Source: Purshia tridentata
Lineage: Eukaryota > Streptophyta > Magnoliopsida > Rosales > Rosaceae
Reading direction: 5' to 3'
NCBI GenBank assembly: GCA_003254885.1
Contig: QANT01008378.1
Span: forward strand, 1 to 64,000
DNA: 64,000 bases
The position numbers and the translations under genes are program-made. Shown piece after piece: positions 47,639-59,069 of the stretch. The first letter of the stretch is position 1; each line of letters starts with the position of its first letter. The notes under the pieces are model-generated. The model did no database searches. It had not been told where the DNA came from and worked only from the letters and a program-made list of their open reading frames with translations.

Positions 47639-48645
47639 ACCCGTACCTTCACAATCTATAAATAGGTTAAGGTGAGATCATAGCTTTCCAAGACGTAATA
47701 GGTGTAACCGTGTAAGTGCCTGGAGATCATTTAAATTGTCGACAAATTTTCTACACCACACCCCACCCCACCCCACCATTCTTTTCAGACTCATTATCGT
47801 GCTGCTTCTTGTTCATCACCCCATGTTCACTTGGAAGAACTTGATTAGCTTATAATCAGATAGCAAGACTTTTATAGATCCATATTTCAGAGAAGAGGTT
47901 ACATGAAAAGCTGGCGAGAACAATATTATACTCAGAATTGTATGGAATATGCAGATATTTTGCTTTTACGTTTGTGATTGCAAGTCAAAGACCTTAAAAT
48001 GTCGTAAACACTTGTAAAAAATGATTACTCCAATTATTTCATCGCCTATTGTAAAAATTATATAAGAGTAATACTAAATTAATATGAATTTTAACTCAAT
48101 GTGTCACATAATATTAACGAACTAAATTCAGTGCTTTCGACCAATGAACCTGTAGCCAGTTCTGACTAGGTGGATGCACGTGTGGTTACTCTGATTCATG
48201 GTTATCACAGTGCCAAGTGATTTCCAAAACAACACAGCATGCGATTCAATTGGTAAAGGACCAAAACATGTGTTGCGTATCAAGATGTATCAAATTCAAT
48301 TGACATATCACGTCATTCTCAACTATATTAACAATGAATTTTGAAAGCCATCCTTGTAAATGTACGGATAATGTAAACCACATTATAAAAAACTAAACCA
48401 CTCTAAAGGAATGTTCTCACAGAACGACCAACAAATCAAAGACCATCAAAACTGATCATCTCTTGCTCCATAACTGTTCTTGTATTAACTTTTCATGTAT
48501 CCATTGTACCAATTTCTCTGATTTATATCAAATCCTATAGCAACTCAAGTTCAATACCATTAGCCATCAAAGCTTAGTTTGGTTCTAGATACACATGTCA
48601 GCATGGACTTGCACGACTGCCGCATGTAATCCAGAATGAGTGGCA
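47639..48645. other. Intergenic sequence between E1 and the UBL-LRR gene
   Basis: The two genes are transcribed toward each other across this gap. A CACACCCCACCCCACCCCACC run lies at about 47755-47777. The right end should hold the 3' UTR of the UBL-LRR gene on the minus strand. No gene is recognised. Confidence 0.5.
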
Positions 48646-51262
48646 TCAGCTTTTATCAGCACCTTCATCAAATGCAGCGGAGCCCACTACTCGGAAATCC
48701 AGTTTCTTCTGAGACTTCAAGCGACGGCGTTCATCAAAATTCTCCCATCCTTCAAACTGTGAGAAAATATTGGTGTCATACCATTAAAACTGAAAAATTT
48801 AACAAATTGACATTTGCCTAAAGTACACACCTCACGAAGAAGATCTGTGGTTATTTCTGTGTTGTGCAAATCAAGTGTTGTTAGTTGTAGGCACATTTTG
48901 AATAGCGTAGAAGGAAGAGATTTCAGCCCGTTATTACTGAGATACAAAGACTGCACACACGTAAAAAGTTTGGGGTCAATATCAGACAGATGTGATTGCT
49001 ACTATACCTCCAGCACTTACTCTATCATTGCTCAAGAAATTAGAAAACTAGTACTGCGAAGATGATATATTTACCACCTTCAAGTGAAAGTTTACCGAAT
49101 TTCATTCCTTCCATATGATTAATTGGAGGACTAAGCAGTAAAAACAGTCAAGATTTAGGTTACATGATGCAGTGATCATTAGGACAGGAACAAGTAGGGA
49201 CCTTTAGGTTATGCAAATTTCCAAGTCTCTCAGGCAACTCATACAGAAGATTTGATGAAAGATCAACCTGAAACATGTTGAAAGCAAGTCAGATCCATGG
49301 AATTGTAAGGAAAACAACAACCCTCTAGTCCCCCACTCCCCAACAACACCCAAAAGTAAAGGAAAAAAGAAAAAAAAGGATAACACCAAGAATACCACCT
49401 CAATAAGAGCATTACAGTCCCCTATATATGTAGGCATGGAGCTTATCCTGGGCAATAGAAATAACTTTATCAAGACAAAAGTCATTGGTTATCAAACATG
49501 ATACATGTTTTAAAAAATTGCTTCATCATCAATGTACAAAGGGGAAAAAATGTTTGTAGACAACAAAAGATGTTAAAAAAACAAATCAAAATTTCCTCAA
49601 TGACGAAATATGCTTATATACTTTCGAAATTACCTGTTATTGTTAGCTTTCAGGACTTCCAGCTTAGTAAGAAGTCCTATTTCAATTGGAAGGCTAGATA
49701 ACTTGTTGTTCGCAACATGAAGTTGCGTCAGTGATGTCAACAAGCCCAATGCAGGTGGCAAATTCGTTAAACTGCATAAATCATAATTCATCAAACATCG
49801 AACACAATGTGAAGAAATATAATGAAAGTTATTCTGGTTTAATGTGGTTTTTTACTTATATAAAAAAGAACAAAAGACACTCACTGGTTTTGGTTCAGAG
49901 ACAGGACGGTTAGATACTTCAAAGACGTTAATCCTTCCCAGCTAATAGAATCATCTGATATATCATTTGCACTGAGGACCAATTTCTACAAATTTTGAGA
50001 ATGAAACAAAACTCTGTAAAAAGTCGGGAAAGAAGTCGATTTAGCTGAAACAGACAAACGAGAAAGAAAAGAAAAGAGGAATTTTATACCTGCAAGGAAC
50101 TCAAACTTCCAATCTTGGCAGGTAATTCTTGAAGAGCATTACTGTCAAGTGCAATAACTCTTGCAGAAGTTCCACAAGCCCACACTTCATCAGGTATAGC
50201 CTTTCAAATTCAATTGACAATAATTTTCAACATCACCCAAGCTAAGGCACATATGTTACATATTGAAACATGCATGCTCCTTATAATGTGAAATGTGATT
50301 AGAGAAATAAAAACATTAGATAAAGGGTCCACAATCATCGAAAACTAGTTTCTTATACCTTCAAGTTGCAGTCAGACAGTCCTATAACTCCAGTGGTCTT
50401 CCATCGTTCCAACCGGTTCTTATCAACAGGAACCTCGATCTTTTCTTTTTCTGATTTATAAGCATTGTTGCCTCTAGTAATGGGTTGTGTCTGAGCTTGT
50501 TTTAGGATGGGCCCATCCTTCGTGCATAAATTCAAGAAAGTACTGAATTCTCAATAACCCATTCGTTATATATAAATAGTTCCAGAAACAGACTTTAAAA
50601 ATATACAAAGAAACTCCACAATTACTATAATCCAAAAAGTGATCAAATGCACCATCTACATTTTCACTCAAGGAAAAAAAAAAATCTTTCTTTGATAAAA
50701 TTTCACTGTCTTTCTACTCAATTATTTTCTCAACTATCAAACAAGTGGGTTCTTCCATTTCCATCAAATTCAATATCCCAATTCAAGTTCTTTTTTATTA
50801 TTTGGGTCAGGAAAAAAAACAAACTCAAATTTCTAGAAAAAATAATTGAATTTCAGAAGAATACCCCTTGGTGCAAGCCCTGAGAAGCCATGAGCATGAT
50901 CTTGGACCCATTGGTGACCTCAGACTCCCTCACTGTCATTCCATCCACCAAAAGCTTCCCTATCACCAAACATCCAAAACCCAAAGTAAAATAAAAGAGA
51001 GAAAATTGCCCATTAATTATGGCTCAGAGAAATCCAATAAAATTCTATCGAGAGTGAGAGAGAGACCTTTGAAAATGAGCTTTTGGCCACGAGGGAGGAC
51101 ATTGGTGAGAGGTTGCAGGAGGGACTTGAGGTCTTTGATGGTTGTATCCGGAGAAAGATTTGTGATGGGTATGGTTCTACCACTGAACTTCACGTTGACG
51201 GTTGTGGTAGTTCCGCTAAAATCACCACCGGTGACACCGCTCTCCATTGTTTGCTTTTGCAT
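48646..51262 (-). CDS. Ubiquitin-like domain plus LRR protein (At2g30105-like)
   Basis: Ten exons on the minus strand (51262-51067, 50959-50865, 50517-50359, 50200-50090, 49985-49885, 49771-49634, 49447-49399, 49267-49202, 48950-48831, 48756-48646) give 381 residues, with a second Met at residue 6. Residues ~20-92 are a ubiquitin-like fold (VNVKFSGRTIPITNLSPDTT, LLQPLTNVLPRGQKLIFKGK, GSKIMLMA). A linker with TQPITRGNNAYKSEKEKIEV follows. About eight LRRs occupy ~145-345 (ALDSNALQELPAKIGSLSSL, VANNKLSSLPIEIGLLTKLE, VDLSSNLLYELPERLGNL). The C-terminus is a charged ERRRLKSQKKLDFRVVGSA tail. The UBL has no terminal Gly-Gly, so it is an integral domain and not a conjugatable modifier. Exon borders coincide with repeat borders. 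Its biochemical role is not known to me. Confidence 0.9.
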
Positions 51263-53710
51263 AATTGCAGTGAATTATTATATTCGTTTGTGAAGAACTT
51301 CAGGTCTTCTTGGGGTTCTTTGCAGTGGGTTCGTTGAATTCGTCCGTCTTTGCCTCGTTCATCAAATTAAAAAAATATAAAAATTGATCAGGGGCAAAAG
51401 AGTCTTTTGGGATGCTTTTATGCTTGGAATTATTTGGGCCTAGTCGGAACGTGGGATGTTTTGATGCTTGGAATCCACCTAAAACTGTGGGCCATTTTTG
51501 ACTAAAGATTAGTACAGGCCCTACAGGGTTACTGGGCCTAGATTTGAAATGGTTTTTTAATTTGTTGGGCTTCGGCCCTTCATAATATAAAAAAAAAAAA
51601 TTTAAGAGAAGAAAATTTGAACAAATTAATCCCACATTCAATCATCCCCTCCTTTATTGGCTACACGACAACACAAATAAGTAAAATAAGCAAAAGCATT
51701 TTACAAGCATTCGAATTTTCTACTTTTCTTCTTTCTGATTATTTCAATCTTAGCCGAATAACACATCAAAAAAGCCATATGCTTTTATGCAAAATGTTCC
51801 CTTTGAAGATTCTAATACTCTTTGATTGTCATGCTAAGTTCTGATTGGTTCTAGTTGCAAACTGTGGATTATGTTTACCGCTTGAGCTGCTTTGGTTTTG
51901 GGCATTGCCCTGTTTGCTGTCCCTCGGCCATTTTCTTGGGCTCATGCCTGCTTCCTCTGCCAATGAAATTGATCTAAAACTAATAATACTTTATATTAAG
52001 AAATGAATCATTTATGCCATTAAAGTTAATTTCAAACCATTTTCTTTAATGCATGAAAGAATTTCAACCAGAATATGCATCAACAACTGATTATTAAATG
52101 GGTTAAATTGTCTAGCAAAAACAAATTTCTTAAAACAGTGGCATTAACAATAATATAAGAGGCTGCAAGCCTGCAAAAATAAAAATACTGGAATAACTAT
52201 TCCAGTGTTTTGCCAGATGGAGGTCAACTAGATCTGGTCATCTGGAGCTGTATAACTTGGACTAAAGACAGGCATTTTGCCAGATCTTAGGTTGAACAGA
52301 GTGAAATGAATAAAATGCATACCTTAATTTTATTATATTTTGGTCAATAAATGCATATATACCATAATTGGGTGGCCAAAGAAGTGCTGCAAAAAACCTA
52401 AAGAATCACAGTTTTGGTTCACATGAAAGAGGATCTCTAGGCTGTTCTATGTTCAATCAATCAAGCATGTGGGTTTGTTTACCACACTTTCTTTTACTCT
52501 GCTATTCTTCTTCTGCCAGTGCCACCATGTGGACTTTTCAGAACCCACCCACCACTTGGTGGGTTTCAACTTTCAACTTTTTCTCTCTTTCTTTTTTATC
52601 TTTAGCTTTTGGAAACAACAGGATTCAGATTTTCAGAGCTACCAAACATGCATTGTCTCCACTACAGTATGCAGTTATTAAACATGGTCCCCATCACACA
52701 TGTTGAAAATCATCATCACCACACATTCATCAACCAAATTCTACCATTAGGACATTATAATATATAAATACAATTTTAAATGAACCAAATCCATTTATGA
52801 AATGATTCACCATATTCCCTCTTTTTATTGCTTTCTTACTTAGAAGAAGTATGTGAAAGAGAAGAGGGTATGAGTCCCTATTGTCCTAATTGGTTTTACT
52901 TGTACTGGTGCGAACAGCGTGAAGCACTCAGATTTCAGATGCGACTGTGGTTGCTATTAATGGGCGGCCAATAAATCAGCAAGCTCCCACATTTCTGCGT
53001 AGACTGCATTGAGTGATTGAATATTTATTATGAAGGTGATCCCTCGATCACCCTACTTACTCGTACTTCAGAATAATAAAAATAAGCTGTTACATAGCAG
53101 GAGCTGGTGCACATTTACCTACATTTCTCTTTGTTTTCTTTGCTCTGCTAATTAAGCATTGAAGACGGTGCACGTGATTGCCTTAAAAAGCTCACAACAC
53201 ATATGCTCAATACAATTGTTCATGCTCTTAACAAATGCATATGAATATTATTGTTAAACACAATCGTTGATGCGCATAATAACTAGTGAAAATACGAACA
53301 CAAAAATCACATTTATCTATCAGTCAAGACCAACTGTTGTGGTCAAGCCCTCTAAAATCTCAATTTATAGGCAAACCAAAAGATTAATGAAGTCCCCCAA
53401 TATAGGCCAATGTTGAGCTGTAAAATGCAAACAACCCTTAGAAACAGACTTGACCAGGTCCACAGAAAAATCTTTGGAATTAAGCAAAATTAACCCCGCC
53501 ATCTGCTAAACAGGACCCCTCATCTATAATTAGGTTTTAAACTTCTAATTCCAAATTGACCCATCTACTAATCAGAACCTCCCATCCCCCTTCTCTCTTA
53601 AACCCCATTATGCTAAAAACATTAAACCGAAAAAACACACGTTACACACCCCCTCTCTCAACTACCTTAACCAACCACCTAAGCGCCCCAACCCTACCCC
53701 ATCATTTTTA

Positions 53711-53713
<3 letters not shown>
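51263..53713. other. Intergenic sequence
   Basis: The first ~300 bases are the presumed promoter of the minus-strand UBL-LRR gene. They contain GGGCC motifs near 51437, 51489 and 51534, which resemble site II-like elements of plant housekeeping promoters. The remainder is AT-rich with no recognised gene. A frame at 52368-52706 is Ser/Phe-rich, lacks splice continuation and is probably chance. Confidence 0.5.

Positions 53714-53743
<30 letters not shown>
53714..53743. repeat. CT microsatellite in the leader of the glutaredoxin-like gene
   Basis: About 15 CT units lie 240 bases before the start codon, within a CT-rich tract that continues to about 53950. Such tracts are common in plant 5' UTRs. 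No RNA structure is evident. Confidence 0.85.
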
Positions 53744-53749
<6 letters not shown>

Positions 53750-53983
53750 GTGGATAGCTCTCACAGCTTTGCAGAGCTCTCTTTCAAATTTCAATCACCA
53801 AGGCCTTCGCTTTAAGCAAGCAAAACCCAGAAAACAAAATAAATCAGAGAGAAAAGAAAAAAAAAGGCAAACCCAATTGATATCTCTCTGTCTCTCTAGC
53901 TCTCTGTCTTTCCGAAGTCTCAAAGTTTCAATTTTTTTCATCTGGGTCTTTCTGGAAATCCATCGTCAAATCTCAAGCCTCAA

Positions 53984-54829
53984 ATGTGGCGGCCGTGGGG
54001 CAAATCAACGGTTCAGATTCACGACACGCCATCACCGACCTCACCCTTCTCCTTCTCCACCTTTAAAGACGTCGGAAACCTCATCGCCGACGACGAATCC
54101 CCTCAACTTCAACCCACCCGCACCACCCCAGCCAAGAAAACCTCCGCTATCTTTCACCGCGTCCGAGTCGCCAACTCACTCGTCCGCGCCTGGTCAACTC
54201 GACCACCCCAACCTCAACCTCAAAAAGACGAAACTCCCACAACTCAATCCGAGCCTTCCATCTCCGTCCCAAACGCCGAGAAGCGCAATGTCGTCGAAGC
54301 GTCCCCAAAACAATCCGAGCCGTCCATCTCCATCCCGGGAGATGAAACACGCATTGTCGTTTATTTCACGAGCCTACGTGTGGTGAGGCCCACGTTCGAG
54401 AACTGCCAGACAGTCCGATCTATACTCCGAGGGTTTCGCGTCCAGCTGGACGAACGAGATCTGGCGATGGACCACGGGTTCCTAACGGAGCTGCAGCAGA
54501 TTCTGGGCGAGAGCAGCCAGCTGACGTTGCCTCGGGTTTTCATTGGCGGGAGGTACATAGGTGGAGCCGACGAGGTGAGACAGCTGCACGAGGTGGGCGA
54601 GCTCAAGAAGATTGTTGAAGGCATGCCCGCACAGGAACGCGGCGTCTGTGACGCGTGCGGTGGCTACAGGTTTATACTGTGCGTCGAGTGTGATGGCAGC
54701 CACAAGTTGTACTCTGAGAAGGCTGGCTTCAAGAGTTGTACCTCATGCAATGAGAACGGCCTCATCAGGTGCCCTTCTTGTTCCTCTCATCCTGTGTGCC
54801 ACCACCCTGAGCCCTCTAATGAAAAATAA
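53984..54829 (+). CDS. Glutaredoxin-like protein with C-terminal CxxC repeats (class IV type)
   Basis: A single exon encodes 281 residues. Residues ~1-115 are Pro/Ser/Thr-rich and low in structure. They contain a short internal repeat, QSEPSISVPN and QSEPSISIPG. The glutaredoxin fold spans ~120-215: RIVVYFTSLRVVRP at the active-site strand, Cys141 in FENCQTVR, QLTLPRVFIGGRYIGGADEV with the cis-Pro and the GG glutathione-binding region, then QLHEVGELKKIVEG. The usual CxxC or CxxS site is replaced by SLRVVRP, as in other plant members such as At5g39865 and At3g28850. The tail (~222-275) carries four CxxC pairs (CDAC, CVEC, CTSC, CPSC) in a DnaJ-like zinc-binding pattern. Start chosen: first ATG in frame, giving MWRPWGKSTVQIHD, typical of the family. 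Confidence 0.93.
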   Translation: MWRPWGKSTVQIHDTPSPTSPFSFSTFKDVGNLIADDESPQLQPTRTTPAKKTSAIFHRVRVANSLVRAWSTRPPQPQPQKDETPTTQSEPSISVPNAEKRNVVEASPKQSEPSISIPGDETRIVVYFTSLRVVRPTFENCQTVRSILRGFRVQLDERDLAMDHGFLTELQQILGESSQLTLPRVFIGGRYIGGADEVRQLHEVGELKKIVEGMPAQERGVCDACGGYRFILCVECDGSHKLYSEKAGFKSCTSCNENGLIRCPSCSSHPVCHHPEPSNEK

Positions 54830-55243
54830 TTAAAAAACAAACAAAAACAAAAAGGCAAAAAAAAAGTTTTTTTTTGTAGTTTTGTTATTACTTTTTATTG
54901 GGTATGTAAGAATGTGTGTAGACCCACCCAGCAGATACGGGGCGTGCTACATTGTCACCCATGGATCATTGCTTACGAAGATTAATGTCCGCTAACTTGG
55001 GTTATGATGTTTGAGCTTCGTTAAAGTACATTTTGCTTTTCAGCTTTGTTTGTTTTTTATTTTTTAATTATTTTTAGAGTCAAGTTTAATGTGCATGATT
55101 ATGAACTTTTGGCCCCCAAAATCCAACTCTAACTACATTCAGTATGGCAAGTAACTTGTGAGTGATTTGTAGAAAATAAAGTTGTGCAAGAATAATAATA
55201 ATTTTATTATTTAGAAAAGAATTACTGTTATTTGCCTAAATAA
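54830..55243. other. 3' region of the glutaredoxin-like gene
   Basis: A/C-rich sequence follows the stop codon, then a T run and AT-rich DNA. No gene or clear element is seen. Confidence 0.5.
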
Positions 55244-55340
55244 AAATATTTTGGGTTGTATGATTTCAATATGTGGGGAAATTTGATATAAAAAAGATTA
55301 GAAAAGTCTACATGTGGAAATCATACAACCCAAAATATTT
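55244..55340. repeat. 24-base perfect inverted repeat with a 49-base loop
   Basis: AAATATTTTGGGTTGTATGA plus TTTC at 55244-55267 is exactly complemented at 55317-55340. The stem and spacing resemble a small-RNA precursor or the core of a short foldback element. No flanking target duplication was found. Confidence 0.75.
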
Positions 55341-58300
55341 GGACTATCGAAGCCTAATAATGGAAACAATGACTTGGAGGTTTTGGGGATGGATTTTGAT
55401 TCTCTTGTACTTGCTTCAATTTAATAAAGGAATACATATTTAAAGATTATAAATGCGTGGATGTACGCGCTTAAAAAATGTTATAAATTAATTTATTTTC
55501 TTGCGTGGACATTCTTAAATTTATGATCCACTTAAAAGTAAAATTAAAACAAGTCGCAAAAGAATGAGAGTAGAAAATTTGAACCCATTATCTGATTTAA
55601 GTTGTGGAGTTAGTTAGGGTATGTAACGTCATAAATAAATAAATATAAAATTAGAGTTTAAGTGGTTTTTTGTAAAGCACATATCAAATACTAAAGTGGT
55701 TTTTTGTAAAGCACATATTAAGTACTTTTTCATGATGCACTTTTAAGTGATTTTGCATAAAATATTTTAATTTTTTTTTAAAATTTTTTGTATATACTTC
55801 TAACTTCTAAGCAAAAATACTATTGAGAATTAGCGCTTTATAAAAAATAGTGCCAAAGGAACCTATAATTGTGAAAGCTCAAATGTTGATAGGAAGAGAA
55901 GAAACATGGCTGTGAAGTGAATAGAATAGGCAATGCGAATGAGGTATGGAATGTAGCATAACTGTGGGGCGAATTAGGTGGCTAGTCTAATCGTTATAAA
56001 TGGAAGGTTCGAAGGCACGAATGAGCTTTAATTATGCGACTACTCAAAGCTTGATGAGTCAATTTCCTTTTCTCACATCACATGTAATCCAATATAAACA
56101 TAAAAACAATTGGTTAGCTAACTGGAATTTGGTATCCCACAAATCCCCGCTCAATTTAAACCTTGGCCTCGCCAGTCAATCTTATCATGTCAAAATTAGC
56201 CTCCGACGACCACTAAACTTTAAAGTTTAAGTCATTCTCAAAAAACTTTGAAGTTAAGTTTTTATGGCCCAATCCTTGTCTAACAAATGAAAGATTGATT
56301 TGTGGTCGGGCTTAAAACTTGGTTCGAAATCGAAATCCAAATTTTAAGTAACAAATATAAAAAATGTTGGTGAAAATAAATGCATTGGACAAAGCACATA
56401 TGTAGCATTTGGAAACCCAATGAGAGACCAAGCAAAGGCCCAACCCAATTGAAGGAGATATTTCCATGAAGCTGAAAGCTAGCCGAATCCCTTTCTCTCC
56501 CTCCCACTCTCATTTTTCATTTCACTTGTGTTTTCAAGTTTGGTTTGTTTCTACAAGAACTCAAACAAACCGAAAAGGAACCACATATGTTTTCATCGAA
56601 TTGTCATACTGCCATAACTTGAGTGACCAATGCACATGTGATATGGCTGCCATTTCGCACAAAAAATTAAATTAAAGTTTGTGAAACTGGCATGACTTTA
56701 GGTCCACTACACATGCATGTGAATATGTAAATCAGATTTGGATGGTTATTTCTTTACTAAATTGTTTTTTCAAATGTAGATTCACAAACAAAGTTGCAAG
56801 TAGCTAGCTTGTCAAGAGCTCTTTAATAAGACTCAAAATGGTCCTATATTGCTGATCCAATGTCACTGAAAAGATAGGTCATACGGCATTTTCCATTAAA
56901 ACCAGGAGGGTGTGTTGTCTGTTTCCAAGGAAAAGAGACCACAGTAGCCCCACATCAGGTAATGGGTCTGATTCCAATCAAACACAACACCTTGAAAAAT
57001 TCAGCAGCAAGTTAATGTGGTCCAGTCCAGTGCCCTAGTGGTGGCCCGTTTATGGGTCCAAGTCCAACCCATAAGCCTCCTTAGTAATTAGTATAAAAAC
57101 ATCAACTGTTGATTCATGGTTGTCAAAACATCTACTTTAATCTGATTGTTAATCACTCACGCGAGAGTGATTTTATTTTGGCAACATCTTATTAGCTTAT
57201 ATAAACATTATATATACAATCCAAACACACATAAATATAATATATAGTTATACAATTCAAACACATAAACAAAGGTTTTTCATCTTGACAAAATAAAAAA
57301 CAGATAGTTTCCATTTTTGCACTTTTGGACAGACAATTTCCGGCACATCTATATGTCACACACTCCAAATGGCTTGCCCTATAGACCCAATTTAAAATTT
57401 CAGTTTTCTTAATAAATATGCGTTAGAAAATTAAAGCTTTATTTTTCTTTATCGTATTTTGAGTAAAAAAGCCTCGTGGAGCCCATAAAGGTCATTGTAA
57501 CTTGCAAAACATGTTGCTGGATAAAGAAGCCTCACTTACCTGAATACTTGAAAACCACTACATGGGACTCATACTTTAATGTATAATTTAAATTTACAAT
57601 TTTGATAATTTAATACATATAATATCTACGAATATATTATTCTAAGTGGCTTAATACCATTATCTGCTTGAGCTATATATAAATATATATTACATTCGTA
57701 AGGGCATTACTTAACGTTAGTGATGTTTTTAATATTCAATCAAAACCAAAATTATTTGATGTTGGACCGTCCACATGAAACACATCCAAATGGGTGTCGA
57801 GAAATTATTTGTTATTAAGAAGATGATTGAGAGCCCACTTTCCAAAACTTGACAAAATGGTCTGAATCATTGAAGTGCCCAGACAAAAATAATACAACCA
57901 TCATCATCTATTAATTGTTAAATATTATGTCAACTGGTGCCTTGTGCAGGCCGGAAACAAACTGATTCAAGGTTTTACGTGATAGAATGTAGACTTTTTC
58001 AATTTACAGATTCACCCTCACAACTCACACCCCAAAATAAAGATGATGATGATGATGATGAAGAACAAGAACAAGTCTTTCACCTTCTGACCACTCCTAT
58101 CATCCTAAGTATATGAGTCCTGTCTACATGGTCAATGAAAGTGGCTCAAACTTTTACAGAAAATATTATCTTTGAAATCAAAGCCTCGACTTCAAAATTT
58201 TATTAATCGAAAAAGAAAATTACATGGAATGGAAGAACAATTTACTCTCTATATTCCAAATAAAATTAAAATGTAATGCATGTTTGCCATTTATTAATTA

Positions 58301-58648
58301 GTTTGTACGTTATCTATTTTTACTATATCTTTAATGAAATTTAAATTTACATCTCATATAAAAATGGATAATTATACAGAAGGAGGGTAGAAATAGAATA
58401 TACAATTTATCAGTTTGAGAAATGTGAGTATCAAATGTAGTATGTTTTCGTACATTAAAGAAATACTAATCTCAACTTTTTTGAGTTTTTCATCAAAGAA
58501 AAAAAGATAACCCTTGGATTATATCAAGCGGCGGTCGTGATGATTCTGCGAAAATAGAAGGGAAAAAACGTAGCGTGTAAGCAGGTAGCAAAAAAGGCAC
58601 AGGAAATAGAAAGAAAAGGAAAAGTCACCATAAGGGGCATGTGAGCGG
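55341..58648. other. Long intergenic stretch upstream of the receptor-like gene
   Basis: No coding sequence is recognised in 3.3 kb. A 34-base tandem pair containing AAGTGGTTTTTTGTAAAGCA lies at 55660-55727. A GAT triplet run is at about 58041-58061. Frames near 56000-56680 are short and without partners. Confidence 0.5.
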
Positions 58649-58680
58649 CACGTGGGCTTGATAGGACGGCGCTATAAATA
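58649..58680 (+). promoter_or_regulatory. G-box and TATA box of the receptor-like pseudokinase gene
   Basis: CACGTG at 58649-58654 lies 18 bases before TATAAATA at 58673-58680. The ATG is 390 bases downstream, which allows a leader of about 360 bases. The pairing suggests regulation by bZIP or bHLH factors, but this is inferred from motifs only. Confidence 0.5.
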
Positions 58681-59069
58681 TAGAGAAAATTTTGGAGGCG
58701 AGTAGCTGGCTGCTCGCTACAAGACAAGAGACAAATCCAACGCTGCTGAGTTGCCGCAGACCGAAACACGCCACCGAACAGCGTACACAGTCCAAAACCC
58801 GATTCACAGTAGTAGACTTGGCATTGGTTCCGATATTTTGGTAAATTTCGGTCATATATTCAAAGGAATTTTCTATATGATTTAAAAAAATCACTGACTA
58901 GTAGTGACTCTACGCGCTTTCCTCTATGCTTGTCTAAATTAGCTTGCACTCTGCATTTTGCACTTTTACAGAGTCTCCCACAAGCTCTCTCTCTGTATAT
59001 ATATACGCACATACATGGTTATTGAAGTTTGGAAATTTTTATATTTTGGTTTGTTTTTTTAACGAAGAA

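Noticed and set aside
50647-51337. Plus-strand frames of 78-141 codons over the UBL exons
   Set aside because: They are antisense to exons that encode a recognisable ubiquitin-like domain on the minus strand.
53556-54386. A 276-codon open frame overlapping the leader and N-terminus of the glutaredoxin-like gene
   Set aside because: It is Ser/Pro/His-rich because it reads CT- and CCA-rich DNA in another frame. The correct frame has the recognisable domain.
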